A DNA stretch of 22,150 nt. It comes from an uncultured Clostridiaceae bacterium. Its GTDB lineage: Bacteria > Bacillota > Clostridia > Oscillospirales > Ruminococcaceae. The notes under the pieces are model-generated. The model had not been told where the DNA came from. It worked only from the letters and a program-made list of their open reading frames with translations, and made no database searches. Below are positions 8,421 to 15,947 of this stretch, one piece after another; positions within the stretch are counted from its first letter, which is position 1, and each line of letters opens with the position of its first letter. The position numbers and the translations under genes are program-made. The stretch covers positions 1 to 22,150 of the forward strand of contig CAMKFY010000008.1 in NCBI GenBank assembly GCA_946411985.1, read 5' to 3'.

Positions 8421-9278
8421 TTATTTTATAGAACCGTCAGTTATGCCAGATATTATATATTTTTGGCTCCACATATAAAACAATATAACAGGCAGTATAC
8501 ACATAAAAAGAGCAGCCGTTGCCAAATCCCACCTCCTAGAATATGATCCAAAAAATGAAAATGTCATTAGCGGTAGAGTTCGCCATTGCGGTTTGTTATT
8601 AATTATTAAGCTGGGCAGCAAAAAGTCATTCCAAATCCACATTATATTTATAATTGCTACGGTAATTAATATTATTTTTAGAAGGGGCAACACTATCATA
8701 AAAAACAGCTGAAAAACATTGCAGCCGTCTACTATGGCTGCCTCTTCTATTTCTTCTGGAATGTTTTTAATAAACCCATGTATTATAACAACAGATAAGC
8801 TTACTCCATAGCCAACATACATAAATATTAAACCTTGTGGGTTTAGTAAATTAACATATCTTGCTACTTTAAGCAATGGTAGCATTGTGCATTGAAATGG
8901 AATAAGCATTGAAATAGCAAATGTTAAAAATATTATTTTACTTATTTTAGTTTTGTAGCGCACCAGCGCCCAGGCAGCCATTGCAGATATTAAAACTATT
9001 AACACAACAGAAATTATTGTGATATATAAAGAATTTAAAAATGATTGGAAATAGTTTAGCCTTGAAAAGGCACTTTTGTAGTTGTTTAATGTAAAGTTTA
9101 ATTTGTTTGGTAAACTTAACGGATTTTCAAACAACCCTTTTTGCGTTTTAAACGAACTAGAGCCCAATATATAGATTGGGAATATATATATTAGCGCTAA
9201 AATAATGCCTATCAAAAAAAATAAAATGCCTTTAAAACCTCTGCCGCCTGTTTTAACATTGTTTTTTATGTTTAGCAA
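8421..9278 (-). CDS. Carbohydrate ABC transporter permease, MalG/MsmG type
   Basis: Inner subunit of the membrane pore of the sugar importer. About six hydrophobic segments are visible, and residues about 179-200 (EEAAIVDGCNVFQLFFMIVLPL) form the EAA loop that docks on the ATPase. Length 285 aa is typical, as is the C-terminal QKYIISGITDGSIK of MalG-like proteins. The start codon is TTG at 9278-9276, directly abutting the TAG stop of the upstream permease (TAGTTG). An AGAGG at 9290-9294, 11 nt upstream inside the end of that gene, serves as ribosome-binding site, so the two permeases are probably translationally coupled. Confidence 0.92.
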   Translation of the reverse strand: MLNIKNNVKTGGRGFKGILFFLIGIILALIYIFPIYILGSSSFKTQKGLFENPLSLPNKLNFTLNNYKSAFSRLNYFQSFLNSLYITIISVVLIVLISAMAAWALVRYKTKISKIIFLTFAISMLIPFQCTMLPLLKVARYVNLLNPQGLIFMYVGYGVSLSVVIIHGFIKNIPEEIEEAAIVDGCNVFQLFFMIVLPLLKIILITVAIINIMWIWNDFLLPSLIINNKPQWRTLPLMTFSFFGSYSRRWDLATAALFMCILPVILFYMWSQKYIISGITDGSIK

Positions 9279-10142
9279 CTACATCTCAACCTCTTTCCTT
9301 TTGGTTATTATTAACTGTGTTACGCCAACAGTAGCCACTATTATTAAAAATATAACAGATTTTGCCTGAGCTAAGCCCAATTGACCCGATGAAAATGCTG
9401 TTGAATATATGTTTAAAGCTAACATTTCTGTAGAATGGTATGGCGCGCCATCGGTAAGAGCTATGTTTTGGTCAAACATTTTAAACGAATTTGCTATGGA
9501 AAGAAATACGCCAATTGTAAACGCTGGCATAATTAACGGAAATGTAATATTGCGAAAGGTTTGAAAAGCTCCAGCTCCGTCTATTTTTGCTGCTTCTTTA
9601 ACGCTGGACGGTATTTGTTGAAGTTGTGCTATATAAATTAGCATCATATAACCAGACATCTGCCATACATTAACTATTATTATTCCCCAAAAACCTGTTG
9701 TGGTGGAGGTGAGCCAGGCGTTTAAAAAACCAAGCCCCGTTATTTTTGCTAAAGCTTCAAATATTTTTGTGAAAACAAACCTCCATGCAAACCCAAGCAA
9801 CAGCCCTCCAATTAGGTTTGGCATAAAAAATAAACCTCTTAAAAAATTAGATCCTTTAAATTTTTGTGTTACTAAAAGAGCTAATAAAATTGCTACTGAG
9901 TTTATTAGTATTATGCTAACAAACGCAACTGCTGTGGTAAAATATAGCGAATGTATATATCTTTTGTCTACAAATATTTGAGTGAAATTGTTAAGCCCTA
10001 CAAAATTACTATTAGCGCTCAAACCGTTCCAATCTGTGAAAGAATAAAAAAAGCCAATAACGGCAGGAATAACAACAATTAATAAAAAGCTCACAATTGC
10101 CGGGGCTATAAAAAACCAAAACACTATTTTATTTTTTCTCAT
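9279..10142 (-). CDS. Carbohydrate ABC transporter permease, MalF/MsmF type
   Basis: Partner permease of the sugar importer. It starts with a first membrane segment (FWFFIAPAIVSFLLIVVIPA), followed by the characteristic YSFTDWNGLS and FVGLNNFTQIF region. The EAA loop is at about 182-206 (VKEAAKIDGAGAFQTFRNITFPL), and five to six membrane segments are visible. Length 287 aa is normal for the short MsmF-type subunit. The best Shine-Dalgarno (AGAGG, 10156-10160) is 13 nt from the ATG, which is long, but no in-frame alternative start lies between. First gene of the minus-strand operon, driven by the consensus promoter at 10352-10379 after a leader of about 200 nt. Confidence 0.93.
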   Translation of the reverse strand: MRKNKIVFWFFIAPAIVSFLLIVVIPAVIGFFYSFTDWNGLSANSNFVGLNNFTQIFVDKRYIHSLYFTTAVAFVSIILINSVAILLALLVTQKFKGSNFLRGLFFMPNLIGGLLLGFAWRFVFTKIFEALAKITGLGFLNAWLTSTTTGFWGIIIVNVWQMSGYMMLIYIAQLQQIPSSVKEAAKIDGAGAFQTFRNITFPLIMPAFTIGVFLSIANSFKMFDQNIALTDGAPYHSTEMLALNIYSTAFSSGQLGLAQAKSVIFLIIVATVGVTQLIITKRKEVEM

Positions 10143-10351
10143 ATTTATAACATAACCTCTATAAAATTTATCATGTAAAGGTGATTATATGCTCTAAAGC
10201 CTATATTTATTAAAAGAGTTGATAAAGAATTCCTAAGGCTTATTGTTATCTTTAAAATATATAGAGTAAATTCAGTAAATTTAAAATTTAAACTAAGAAG
10301 TAGTTCAAAAAGTAGATAATGTGCACAACATTTTAAAAACACACACATAGA

Positions 10352-10379
10352 ATTATAACCTAAAAAACAAAACTGTCAA
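10352..10379 (-). promoter_or_regulatory. Consensus promoter for the permease operon
   Basis: On the minus strand a perfect TTGACA (10374-10379) and a perfect TATAAT (10352-10357) are separated by 16 nt. Transcription would begin near 10345 and run through a leader of about 200 nt. That leader is AT-rich, and I could not identify a known riboswitch in it. Confidence 0.8.
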
Positions 10380-10418
10380 TAAAAACAATTAAAATATTTT
10401 TAATGTTATGTGGTTGGT

Positions 10419-10447
10419 TTGCATATTTTTTAATGTTATAGTATAAT
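10419..10447 (+). promoter_or_regulatory. Promoter of the MsmK-type ATPase gene
   Basis: TTGCAT (10419-10424), 17 nt, TATAAT (10442-10447). The predicted start near 10454 gives a leader of about 48 nt before the ATG at 10502. It lies back-to-back with the permease promoter, with about 40 bp between the two -35 boxes, a natural place for a shared operator, though no clear palindrome is visible. Confidence 0.75.
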
Positions 10448-10501
10448 ATTACGTGTTTTAATTTTTATGAAAATTAATTAACTTAAGTAAAGGATGTTAT
10501 T

Positions 10502-11614
10502 ATGGCTGATATTACCTTAAAAGGTGTAGATAAATCTTACGATGGAAAATTATTTGTTGTGAAAAATTTTAACTTAGAAATAAAAGATAAAGAATTTGTT
10601 GTTTTCGTAGGGCCTTCTGGTTGTGGCAAATCTACCACTCTTCGCATGATAGCTGGGCTTGAAGATATAACAAACGGTGAGATATTTATAGGAAATAGGC
10701 GCGTTAATGGGGTGGCTCCAAAAGATAGGAATATTGCTATGGTGTTTCAAAACTATGCGCTATATCCACATATGTCTGTTCGAAAAAATATGGAGTTTTC
10801 TTTAAGGTTACGGAAGATGCCTAAAAATGTAATAAGAGAAAAGGTTAAAAAAGCAGCTGAAATTTTAGGCATAGAAGACTACTTAGACAGAAAGCCAAGA
10901 GACCTATCTGGCGGGCAAAGGCAACGCGTTGCTCTTGGCAGAGCCATGGTGCGCGATGCAGATGTTTTTTTGTTAGATGAGCCGCTTTCTAATTTAGACG
11001 CTAAGCTTAGAACCCGTATGCGAACCGAAATATCGCGACTGCACGATATATTAAACAAAACATTTTTATATGTAACGCACGACCAAGCAGAAGCCATGAC
11101 TATGGGTGATAGGATTGTGGTTATGCGAAACGGATATATACAGCAGGTAGACGCACCGCAAAAGTTATATGATGAGCCTGTTAGTGTTTTTGTGGCTAGC
11201 TTTATTGGCTCTCCGCAGATGAATTTTTTTGATGCGGTTCTTTTAAAAAAAGGCGATAGATATTTTATACAAATTGATGACTTTACATTTTTTATTCCGT
11301 CTAGTAAGTTGAAATTTTGCAATTTTGAAGAATATGTTAACAAAGAGGTGCTACTTGGTATTAGGCCAGAAGAAATAGGAACAGATAACGCACTGCTAAA
11401 CAGTTCTAGAAGCACTTCATTTGAAACAAGGGCAGAGTTCGTGGAGTTGATGGGTTGCGAAATATATATATATTTCAGATATAAAGGCCAAAATATGACA
11501 GCCAGAGTTCCAAATAGGGTTAATGTAAAAAAAGGGGATATGTTGAGGCTATTTTTAAATTTAGACAAGGTGCATATATTTGATAAGAAAACAGAAAAAG
11601 CTTTGTGCCATTAG
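10502..11614 (+). CDS. Sugar ABC transporter ATP-binding protein (MsmK/UgpC/MalK type)
   Basis: ATPase that powers carbohydrate import. In order: Walker A GPSGCGKST (37-45), Q-loop VFQNYALYPH (Q83), signature LSGGQRQRVALGRAM (135-149), Walker B VFLLDEP (155-161), D-loop SNLDAKLR and switch His193 (VTHDQ). A C-terminal regulatory/OB-like TOBE domain starts near residue 240. Its 370 aa match the MsmK/UgpC class, members of which often serve several importers. The ribosome-binding site AAAGGA lies upstream of the ATG. It is divergent from the permease genes rather than in their operon, so it has its own expression control and may energise other carbohydrate importers too. No terminator hairpin is evident in the 23 nt before the convergent YitT gene. 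Confidence 0.94.
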   Translation: MADITLKGVDKSYDGKLFVVKNFNLEIKDKEFVVFVGPSGCGKSTTLRMIAGLEDITNGEIFIGNRRVNGVAPKDRNIAMVFQNYALYPHMSVRKNMEFSLRLRKMPKNVIREKVKKAAEILGIEDYLDRKPRDLSGGQRQRVALGRAMVRDADVFLLDEPLSNLDAKLRTRMRTEISRLHDILNKTFLYVTHDQAEAMTMGDRIVVMRNGYIQQVDAPQKLYDEPVSVFVASFIGSPQMNFFDAVLLKKGDRYFIQIDDFTFFIPSSKLKFCNFEEYVNKEVLLGIRPEEIGTDNALLNSSRSTSFETRAEFVELMGCEIYIYFRYKGQNMTARVPNRVNVKKGDMLRLFLNLDKVHIFDKKTEKALCH

Positions 11615-11637
11615 CCCAAAATTATATTATTACTTTT

Positions 11638-12510
11638 TTACAAACTTTTTTCTGATATAAACCCTTTTCCGAGCACTTCTTGAGCAGGGCATATTATTAC
11701 AAATGCTTTCTTGTCTTTAGAATTTATTATTTTCTTTAATTTTACTATTTCTTTAGGCCAAACAACAACAATTAAAAGGTTTTTTTCTTTTTTTGTATAC
11801 ATACCAGTGCAGTTAATATTTGTGTTGCCTCTGTTTAGCTGCTTAAATATTTCGTCAGATATTTCTTTTACCTCTTCAGACACTATAAAAACCGCTCTTG
11901 CAAACCGTAGGCCGCCTAATATGTTGTTTATTATTTTCGAAGATATGAATATTGTTATTATTCCGTATGTTGTTTTTGTGGGGCCAAATATTAAAAAGCC
12001 AAAAATAACTATTGAAGCGTCTAAAGTAAATATTATAGACGGTATTGTAAATTGCGGGAAAACTTTAAATATAGAGTTAGCAAGCATATCTGTGCCTCCA
12101 GACGCGGCTCCTATTTTTAATATAATTCCAGATCCTACGCCAGAAAAAACTCCAGTTAGTATTGTAGCTAATATAATGTCGTCTCCAATTTTAAACATAT
12201 TTGGTATTTTGCTAAAAATAGATAACCAAACAGATATCATAATTGTGGCAAAAAGTGATTTTTTTACAAATTTGCTTCCGTTTGTTATAAAGCTAAGTAT
12301 GAATATGGGCACATTTATTACGAAAACTAGCGCGCTAATTGGAATATTTACATTAGTTAACGTTTTTATAAGGTTTGTTAATATTATAGATGCGCCTGTG
12401 GCTCCTCCTGTTACTATTTTATTTGGGCTGGCAAACCATTGTATTCCTAAAGAAAATATACATGTGCCTAATATTATGTTTAACCAATTTTTTATGTTTG
12501 TATATTTCAT
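11638..12510 (-). CDS. YitT-family membrane protein (DUF161/DUF2179)
   Basis: Integral membrane protein of the YitT/YpjC family, whose function is unknown. The first two thirds (about residues 10-200) hold five to six hydrophobic segments with the family features FASPNKIVTGGATGASIIL and GIILKIGAASGGTDMLANSI. The last third, from about residue 205 (RAVFIVSEEVKEISDEIF to VIICPAQEVLGKGF), is the soluble DUF2179 domain, with a fold related to PII-like proteins. Length 290 aa is normal. AAGGAGA is well placed before the ATG. It converges on the ABC ATPase gene and lies downstream of the ferredoxin gene, but a terminator separates them. Confidence 0.92.
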   Translation of the reverse strand: MKYTNIKNWLNIILGTCIFSLGIQWFASPNKIVTGGATGASIILTNLIKTLTNVNIPISALVFVINVPIFILSFITNGSKFVKKSLFATIMISVWLSIFSKIPNMFKIGDDIILATILTGVFSGVGSGIILKIGAASGGTDMLANSIFKVFPQFTIPSIIFTLDASIVIFGFLIFGPTKTTYGIITIFISSKIINNILGGLRFARAVFIVSEEVKEISDEIFKQLNRGNTNINCTGMYTKKEKNLLIVVVWPKEIVKLKKIINSKDKKAFVIICPAQEVLGKGFISEKSL

Positions 12511-12553
12511 TGCCGTCTCCTTGAGTTTTTCTATATTATAGTTTCACTATTTT

Positions 12554-12585
12554 TATAAAAAATATCGACTAATTTTATTAGTCGA
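12554..12585 (-). terminator. Rho-independent terminator of the ferredoxin gene
   Basis: TCGACTAA (12565-12572) and TTAGTCGA (12578-12585) form a perfect 8-bp stem with a 5-nt loop. On the minus strand it is followed by TATTTTTTAT. It lies 36 nt past the ferredoxin stop. Confidence 0.85.
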
Positions 12586-12621
12586 CGTTAAAATTTTATA
12601 TATACTAAAATTTTAAAAAAA

Positions 12622-12792
12622 TTATTCCTGCTTTGGAGCTCCAACAGGGCAAACCCCAGCACATGTGCCACAGCTTATGCATTTCTCCCCATCTATAACA
12701 AACTTTTCTTCGCCTTGAGATATGCAGCTTACGGGGCAATTTTCTGCGCAAGCTCCGCATTTTATGCACTCGTCACCTATTTTATAAGCCAA
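12622..12792 (-). CDS. 2[4Fe-4S] ferredoxin, clostridial type
   Basis: Small 56-residue electron carrier. It has two CxxCxxCxxxCP cluster motifs: CIKCGACAENCPV near the N-terminus, and CISCGTCAGVCPV near the C-terminus. The start is TTG at 12792-12790 (MAYKIGDEC as the family start), with a strong AGGAGGGG ribosome-binding site at 12799-12806, 6 nt upstream. It is monocistronic, with its own extended -10 promoter and hairpin terminator. Such ferredoxins accept electrons from pyruvate:ferredoxin oxidoreductase and pass them to [FeFe] hydrogenase, which fits the nearby hydG-hydF; that partnership is inferred. Confidence 0.95.
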   Translation of the reverse strand: MAYKIGDECIKCGACAENCPVSCISQGEEKFVIDGEKCISCGTCAGVCPVGAPKQE

Positions 12793-12858
12793 ACCAAACC
12801 CCTCCTAAAATGTAAAATCAAAAAACATATTTAAATATATTATGTCTTTTCGGTGGAT

Positions 12859-12888
12859 ATTATATCATATGTTGTGAAACATAATCAA
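12859..12888 (-). promoter_or_regulatory. Extended -10 promoter of the ferredoxin gene
   Basis: On the minus strand, TTGATT (12883-12888), 18 nt, TATAAT (12859-12864), with TGA directly before the -10 box giving an extended TGnTATAAT element. Confidence 0.7.
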
Positions 12889-12970
12889 GTAGGTTTGTGT
12901 TAAAATTTAGTTTAAAATTTTATAAAGTGTTAGTATAAAAATTTGTTTGCCTTTGTGGAAATATATATAC

Positions 12971-12999
12971 TTGACATTACATTTCCTGCATGTTAGAAT
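12971..12999 (+). promoter_or_regulatory. Promoter of rpmG-secE-nusG-rplK-rplA
   Basis: TTGACA (12971-12976), 17 nt, TAGAAT (12994-12999). The predicted start near 13006 leaves a leader of about 70 nt before rpmG. Confidence 0.8.
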
Positions 13000-13077
13000 A
13001 GCACTTGTATTTTTGGTGAATTTAATTTTATATATTCATAATTTATTACATGTTTTAAAAAGGGGGTGGGTTTTAAA

Positions 13078-13239
13078 ATGGGAGTAAAAGCGAGAGTGAA
13101 TGTTACTTTAGCGTGTGCAGAATGCAATAGGCGCAATTATAGCACTTCTAAAAATAAAAAGAGTGATGCTGGCAGGCTTGAAATGAAAAAACATTGTTGT
13201 TTTTGTAAAAAACATACTTTGCATAAGGAAACTAAGTAA
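13078..13239 (+). CDS. rpmG: 50S ribosomal protein L33 (zinc-binding form)
   Basis: 53-residue ribosomal protein of the large subunit. Two Cys pairs (CAEC near residue 12, CCFC near residue 41) mark the zinc-ribbon C+ form, and the core NRRNYSTSKNKK and the C-terminal KKHTLHKE are characteristic. The ribosome-binding site is an unusually G-rich AGGGGGTGGG upstream of the ATG. First gene of the classical rpmG-secE-nusG-rplKA operon; secE follows after 12 nt. Confidence 0.96.
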   Translation: MGVKARVNVTLACAECNRRNYSTSKNKKSDAGRLEMKKHCCFCKKHTLHKETK

Positions 13240-13251
13240 CGGGGAATGATT

Positions 13252-13551
13252 ATGGCTAAGAAAATAGAGAAACTTAAAAAAAAAGACGAGAAGGGCAACT
13301 TAGCAAATAGCAAGTTTAAAGCTGTTGGCAAGGTTAAAGCTAAGAAAAATAAGGTTGGTTTTTTTCGTCGTGTTGCAAATTTTTTGAGAGAATTAAAAAG
13401 CGAGCTTAAAAAGGTGGTGTGGCCTAGCAAGAAAAACGTTGTTAATGCTACTTTTGTGGTTATTGTTGCTGTGTTGGTTATGACTGCGTTCGTTGTTTTT
13501 GCAGATTTCTTGTTTCGTAGTATACTTAAAATGTTGCTTAGATCGTTGTAG
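13252..13551 (+). CDS. secE: Preprotein translocase subunit SecE
   Basis: Small essential subunit that clamps SecY in the membrane Sec translocon. A lysine-rich N-terminal tail of about 40 residues is followed by the conserved amphipathic helix (FLRELKSELKKVVWPSKK) and a single membrane helix (VVNATFVVIVAVLVMTAFVVFADFL, in parts). I chose the ATG at 13252 (MAKKIEK, 99 aa), because GGGGA at 13241-13245 is at correct distance; the ATG at 13246 would be too close. 99 aa is somewhat longer than many firmicute SecE proteins because of the basic tail. Confidence 0.94.
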   Translation: MAKKIEKLKKKDEKGNLANSKFKAVGKVKAKKNKVGFFRRVANFLRELKSELKKVVWPSKKNVVNATFVVIVAVLVMTAFVVFADFLFRSILKMLLRSL

Positions 13552-13580
13552 TTCTTTAAAAGGTAGGGAGTTTGTTTTCA

Positions 13581-14114
13581 ATGGCTGATGCTGCAAAATG
13601 GTATGTTATTCATACGTATTCTGGCTATGAGAAGATGGTGGCGGAGAATATAAAAAAGGTGGTAGAAAATAAAAACTGTCAGAGTCTCATAATGGAAGTG
13701 AGAGTTCCGGTTGAAAAATTCAAAGAAATAAAAAATGGCAAGGCTCGCGAGGTAGAGCGGAAACTTTTTCCTGGATATGTTATAGTTAAAATGGTTTTAA
13801 ATGACGATAGTTGGCTTATAATAAAAAAAATTAAGGGAGTTACTGGTTTTGTAGGCCATTCGTATAGCCCGAGTTTTCTTTCTCAGCAAGAGGTAGATAA
13901 ATTGGGAATAGAAAAGCATAATGTTGAGGTAGATTATAACGTTGGAGATATTGTAAAGGTAAGCTCTGGGGCGTTTGAAGGCTTTAGCGGTACGGTTAAG
14001 GGCATAGATAAAGACAGCGGCAAGGTTGAGGTTGAGGTTGTTGTTTTTGGAAGAAATACTCCCATAGAAGTGGATTTGGATAGTGTTGTTTTAGAAAGTT
14101 TAGATGCAAATTAA
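13581..14114 (+). CDS. nusG: Transcription termination/antitermination factor NusG
   Basis: RNA polymerase-associated factor that affects pausing, termination and coupling to ribosomes. The N-terminal NGN domain (KWYVIHTYSGYEKMVAENI) includes the FPGYVIVKM strand and the GVTGFVG segment, and the C-terminal KOW domain starts at VGDIVKVSSGAFEGFSGTV. 177 aa is the normal length. A TTG at 13572 is in frame, but the ATG at 13581 gives the family start MADAAKWYVIHT and follows AGGTAGGGAG. It sits 29 nt after secE and 17 nt before rplK. Confidence 0.96.
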   Translation: MADAAKWYVIHTYSGYEKMVAENIKKVVENKNCQSLIMEVRVPVEKFKEIKNGKAREVERKLFPGYVIVKMVLNDDSWLIIKKIKGVTGFVGHSYSPSFLSQQEVDKLGIEKHNVEVDYNVGDIVKVSSGAFEGFSGTVKGIDKDSGKVEVEVVVFGRNTPIEVDLDSVVLESLDAN

Positions 14115-14131
14115 TTAAAGAGGTGTTTAAA

Positions 14132-14557
14132 ATGGCTAAAAAGGTAACAGGTTATATTAAATTACAAATACCTGCTGGCAAGGCTACTCCTGCTCCTCCA
14201 GTTGGGCCTGCGCTTGGTCAGCACGGTGTTAATATTGTTAGTTTCACTAAAGAATTTAATGACAGAACTAAAGATGGTGAAGGGCTTATAATACCGGTTG
14301 TTATAACGGTTTATGCAGATCATTCTTTTACGTTTATTACAAAAACTCCGCCAGCAGCAGTTCTTATAAAAAAAGCTTTAGGTTTGGAGAAAGGCTCTGG
14401 AGAGCCAAACAAGAATAAGGTGGCTAATATAACCAAGGCTCAAATTAAGGATATTGCGCAAAAAAAGTTTTCCGATTTAAACGCTGCTAACATAGACAAA
14501 GCTACTAGTATAATAGCTGGCACTGCTAGGTCTATGGGAGTGGTGGTTGAGGATTAG
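14132..14557 (+). CDS. rplK: 50S ribosomal protein L11
   Basis: Ribosomal protein of the GTPase-associated centre on 23S rRNA. Typical start MAKKVTGYIKLQIPAGKATPAPPVGPALGQ region with the PAPPVGPALGQHGVNI motif, and the C-terminal RNA-binding domain with GTARSMGV near the end. 141 aa is the normal length. A GTG at 14123 is in frame, but it overlaps the AGAGGTG ribosome-binding site (14119-14125) of the ATG at 14132. Member of the operon, followed by rplA after 30 nt. Confidence 0.97.
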   Translation: MAKKVTGYIKLQIPAGKATPAPPVGPALGQHGVNIVSFTKEFNDRTKDGEGLIIPVVITVYADHSFTFITKTPPAAVLIKKALGLEKGSGEPNKNKVANITKAQIKDIAQKKFSDLNAANIDKATSIIAGTARSMGVVVED

Positions 14558-14587
14558 GTTCAAATAATTTTTGTAGAGGAGTATCTT

Positions 14588-15277
14588 ATGGGTAAAAAAT
14601 ATAAAGAAAGTTTGAAAAATATAGATTTGGCAAAGTTTTACGAAGGCAGGGAAGCTTTTGACGTTATTTTGTTAGGGCCGTTGGCAAATTTTGATGAAAC
14701 TGTTGAGCTGCATTTGCGCCTAGGAGTAGATTCTCGTCATGCAGATCAGCAGGTGCGCGGCTCTGTTGTTTTGCCAAATGGAACAGGTAAAAAGGTAAAG
14801 GTTTTGGTGTTTGCTAAAGAGGGCGATTGGGCTCAAGCTAAAGAAGCAGGGGCAGATTATGTTGGAGCTGAGGAGCTTGCAGAAAAGGTTCAAAATGAAA
14901 ATTTTTTAGATTTCGACGTTGTTATAGCTTCTCCAGATATGATGCGCGTTGTGGGCAGGCTTGGAAAGGTTTTAGGCCCTAAAGGTTTGATGCCAAGCCC
15001 CAAAGCTGGCACTGTGAGCGCAGATGTGGCTGAGGCTGTTAGGCAGGTGAAGGCTGGCAGGGTGGAATATCGTTTAGACAAAACCAATATAATACACTGT
15101 TCTATAGGCAAGGTGTCTTTTGGGGCGCAGAAGCTTTATGAAAATTTTGATGCTTTAATGTTGGCAATTTCTGAAGCGCGGCCTTCTTCATTTAAAGGCC
15201 AATATGTTAAGTCTTGTTTTGCTGCGCGAACTATGGGGCCTGGGGTTAAGGTTAACGTTTCAAGGTATGCTGATTAA
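14588..15277 (+). CDS. rplA: 50S ribosomal protein L1
   Basis: Ribosomal protein of the L1 stalk, which moves with deacylated tRNA at the E site and in many bacteria represses its own operon. Diagnostic segments are VELHLRLGVDSRHADQQVRG, VGRLGKVLGPKGLMPSPKAGTV and the final TMGPGVKVNVSRY. Length 229 aa is normal. Last gene before the rplJ promoter; no terminator hairpin separates it from rplJ, so some read-through into rplJL is likely. Confidence 0.97.
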   Translation: MGKKYKESLKNIDLAKFYEGREAFDVILLGPLANFDETVELHLRLGVDSRHADQQVRGSVVLPNGTGKKVKVLVFAKEGDWAQAKEAGADYVGAEELAEKVQNENFLDFDVVIASPDMMRVVGRLGKVLGPKGLMPSPKAGTVSADVAEAVRQVKAGRVEYRLDKTNIIHCSIGKVSFGAQKLYENFDALMLAISEARPSSFKGQYVKSCFAARTMGPGVKVNVSRYAD

Positions 15278-15295
15278 AAAAAGTTCAAAAAACTA

Positions 15296-15324
15296 TTGAC
15301 ATGCTATTGAAAATTTTGTATAAT
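15296..15324 (+). promoter_or_regulatory. Perfect consensus promoter of rplJ-rplL
   Basis: TTGACA (15296-15301), exactly 17 nt, TATAAT (15319-15324). The predicted start near 15331 gives a leader of only about 55 nt before rplJ, shorter than a classical L10 autoregulatory leader. Confidence 0.85.
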
Positions 15325-15385
15325 GCTTCTGTTGGATTTGATTTACGGTTTTGTGGAGTTTTGTTTTTGAGTGGAGGTGAGTTTG

Positions 15386-15901
15386 TTGCCAAGCGAGAGT
15401 GTGTTGCTTGCCAAAAAGGATTATGTTTCCAATTTGGTGAATAAGATAAGAGAGTCAAATGTTGGTATTTTGGTGGCTTATGAAGGCATTGATGTTCAAA
15501 ATGATACCAAGTTGAGGCGTGAGATGCGTGAGGCAGGTGTTTCTTATTTTGTTGCCAAGAACAGTATGTTACGTTTTGCTTTTAAAGAGGTAGGCTTTAA
15601 CTTTGATGATCATTTGTGTGGGGCTACTTCTATAGCGCTGGCAAAGGGTGACCCCATATTGGTTTCTAAGATTTTGGCCAAGTATGTTAAGGAGCTGTCG
15701 AAGGATACTGGTTTTTCTGTTAAGGCAGGCTTTATAGAAGGTGAGGTTGTTAGCGGTGAACTTATAAATGAGTATGGGTCGCTGCCGAGCAAAGAGGAAT
15801 TGATTTCTATGTTGTTGGGTTTGTTGTTGTCGCCTATTCGTAATCTTGCTGTGGTTGTGAAGGCTATTGCAGACAAGTTGGCTGCTGAAGGCAAGGAATA
15901 G
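15386..15901 (+). CDS. rplJ: 50S ribosomal protein L10
   Basis: Base of the L7/L12 stalk; it anchors L12 dimers and binds 23S rRNA. Recognised by PSESVLLAKK at the start, GILVAYEGIDVQNDTKLRREMREAGV, VAKNSMLRFA and the long C-terminal helix that binds L12. The start is TTG at 15386: a strong GGAGGTGA (15373-15380) lies 5 nt upstream and the product then begins like other clostridial L10 proteins. Upstream in-frame GTG codons (15371, 15377) fall inside the ribosome-binding site. 171 aa is normal. Confidence 0.95.
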   Translation: MPSESVLLAKKDYVSNLVNKIRESNVGILVAYEGIDVQNDTKLRREMREAGVSYFVAKNSMLRFAFKEVGFNFDDHLCGATSIALAKGDPILVSKILAKYVKELSKDTGFSVKAGFIEGEVVSGELINEYGSLPSKEELISMLLGLLLSPIRNLAVVVKAIADKLAAEGKE

Positions 15902-15947
15902 TTGTTGATATTTGTATTATAATAGTTGTGTAAGGGAGATGTTTATT

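Noticed and set aside
10145..10348. A 67-codon minus-strand frame in the permease leader
   Set aside because: It begins at about the predicted transcription start, has no ribosome-binding site and looks like random AT-rich translation. A leader peptide cannot be fully excluded.
10879..11568. A 229-codon open frame on the minus strand inside the MsmK-type gene
   Set aside because: Antisense shadow of a gene with all ABC ATPase motifs; Ser-rich and without recognisable features.
11711..12541. A 276-codon open frame on the plus strand, opposite the YitT gene
   Set aside because: It is the mirror of a confidently recognised membrane protein gene; its product has no family features and its start has no ribosome-binding site.
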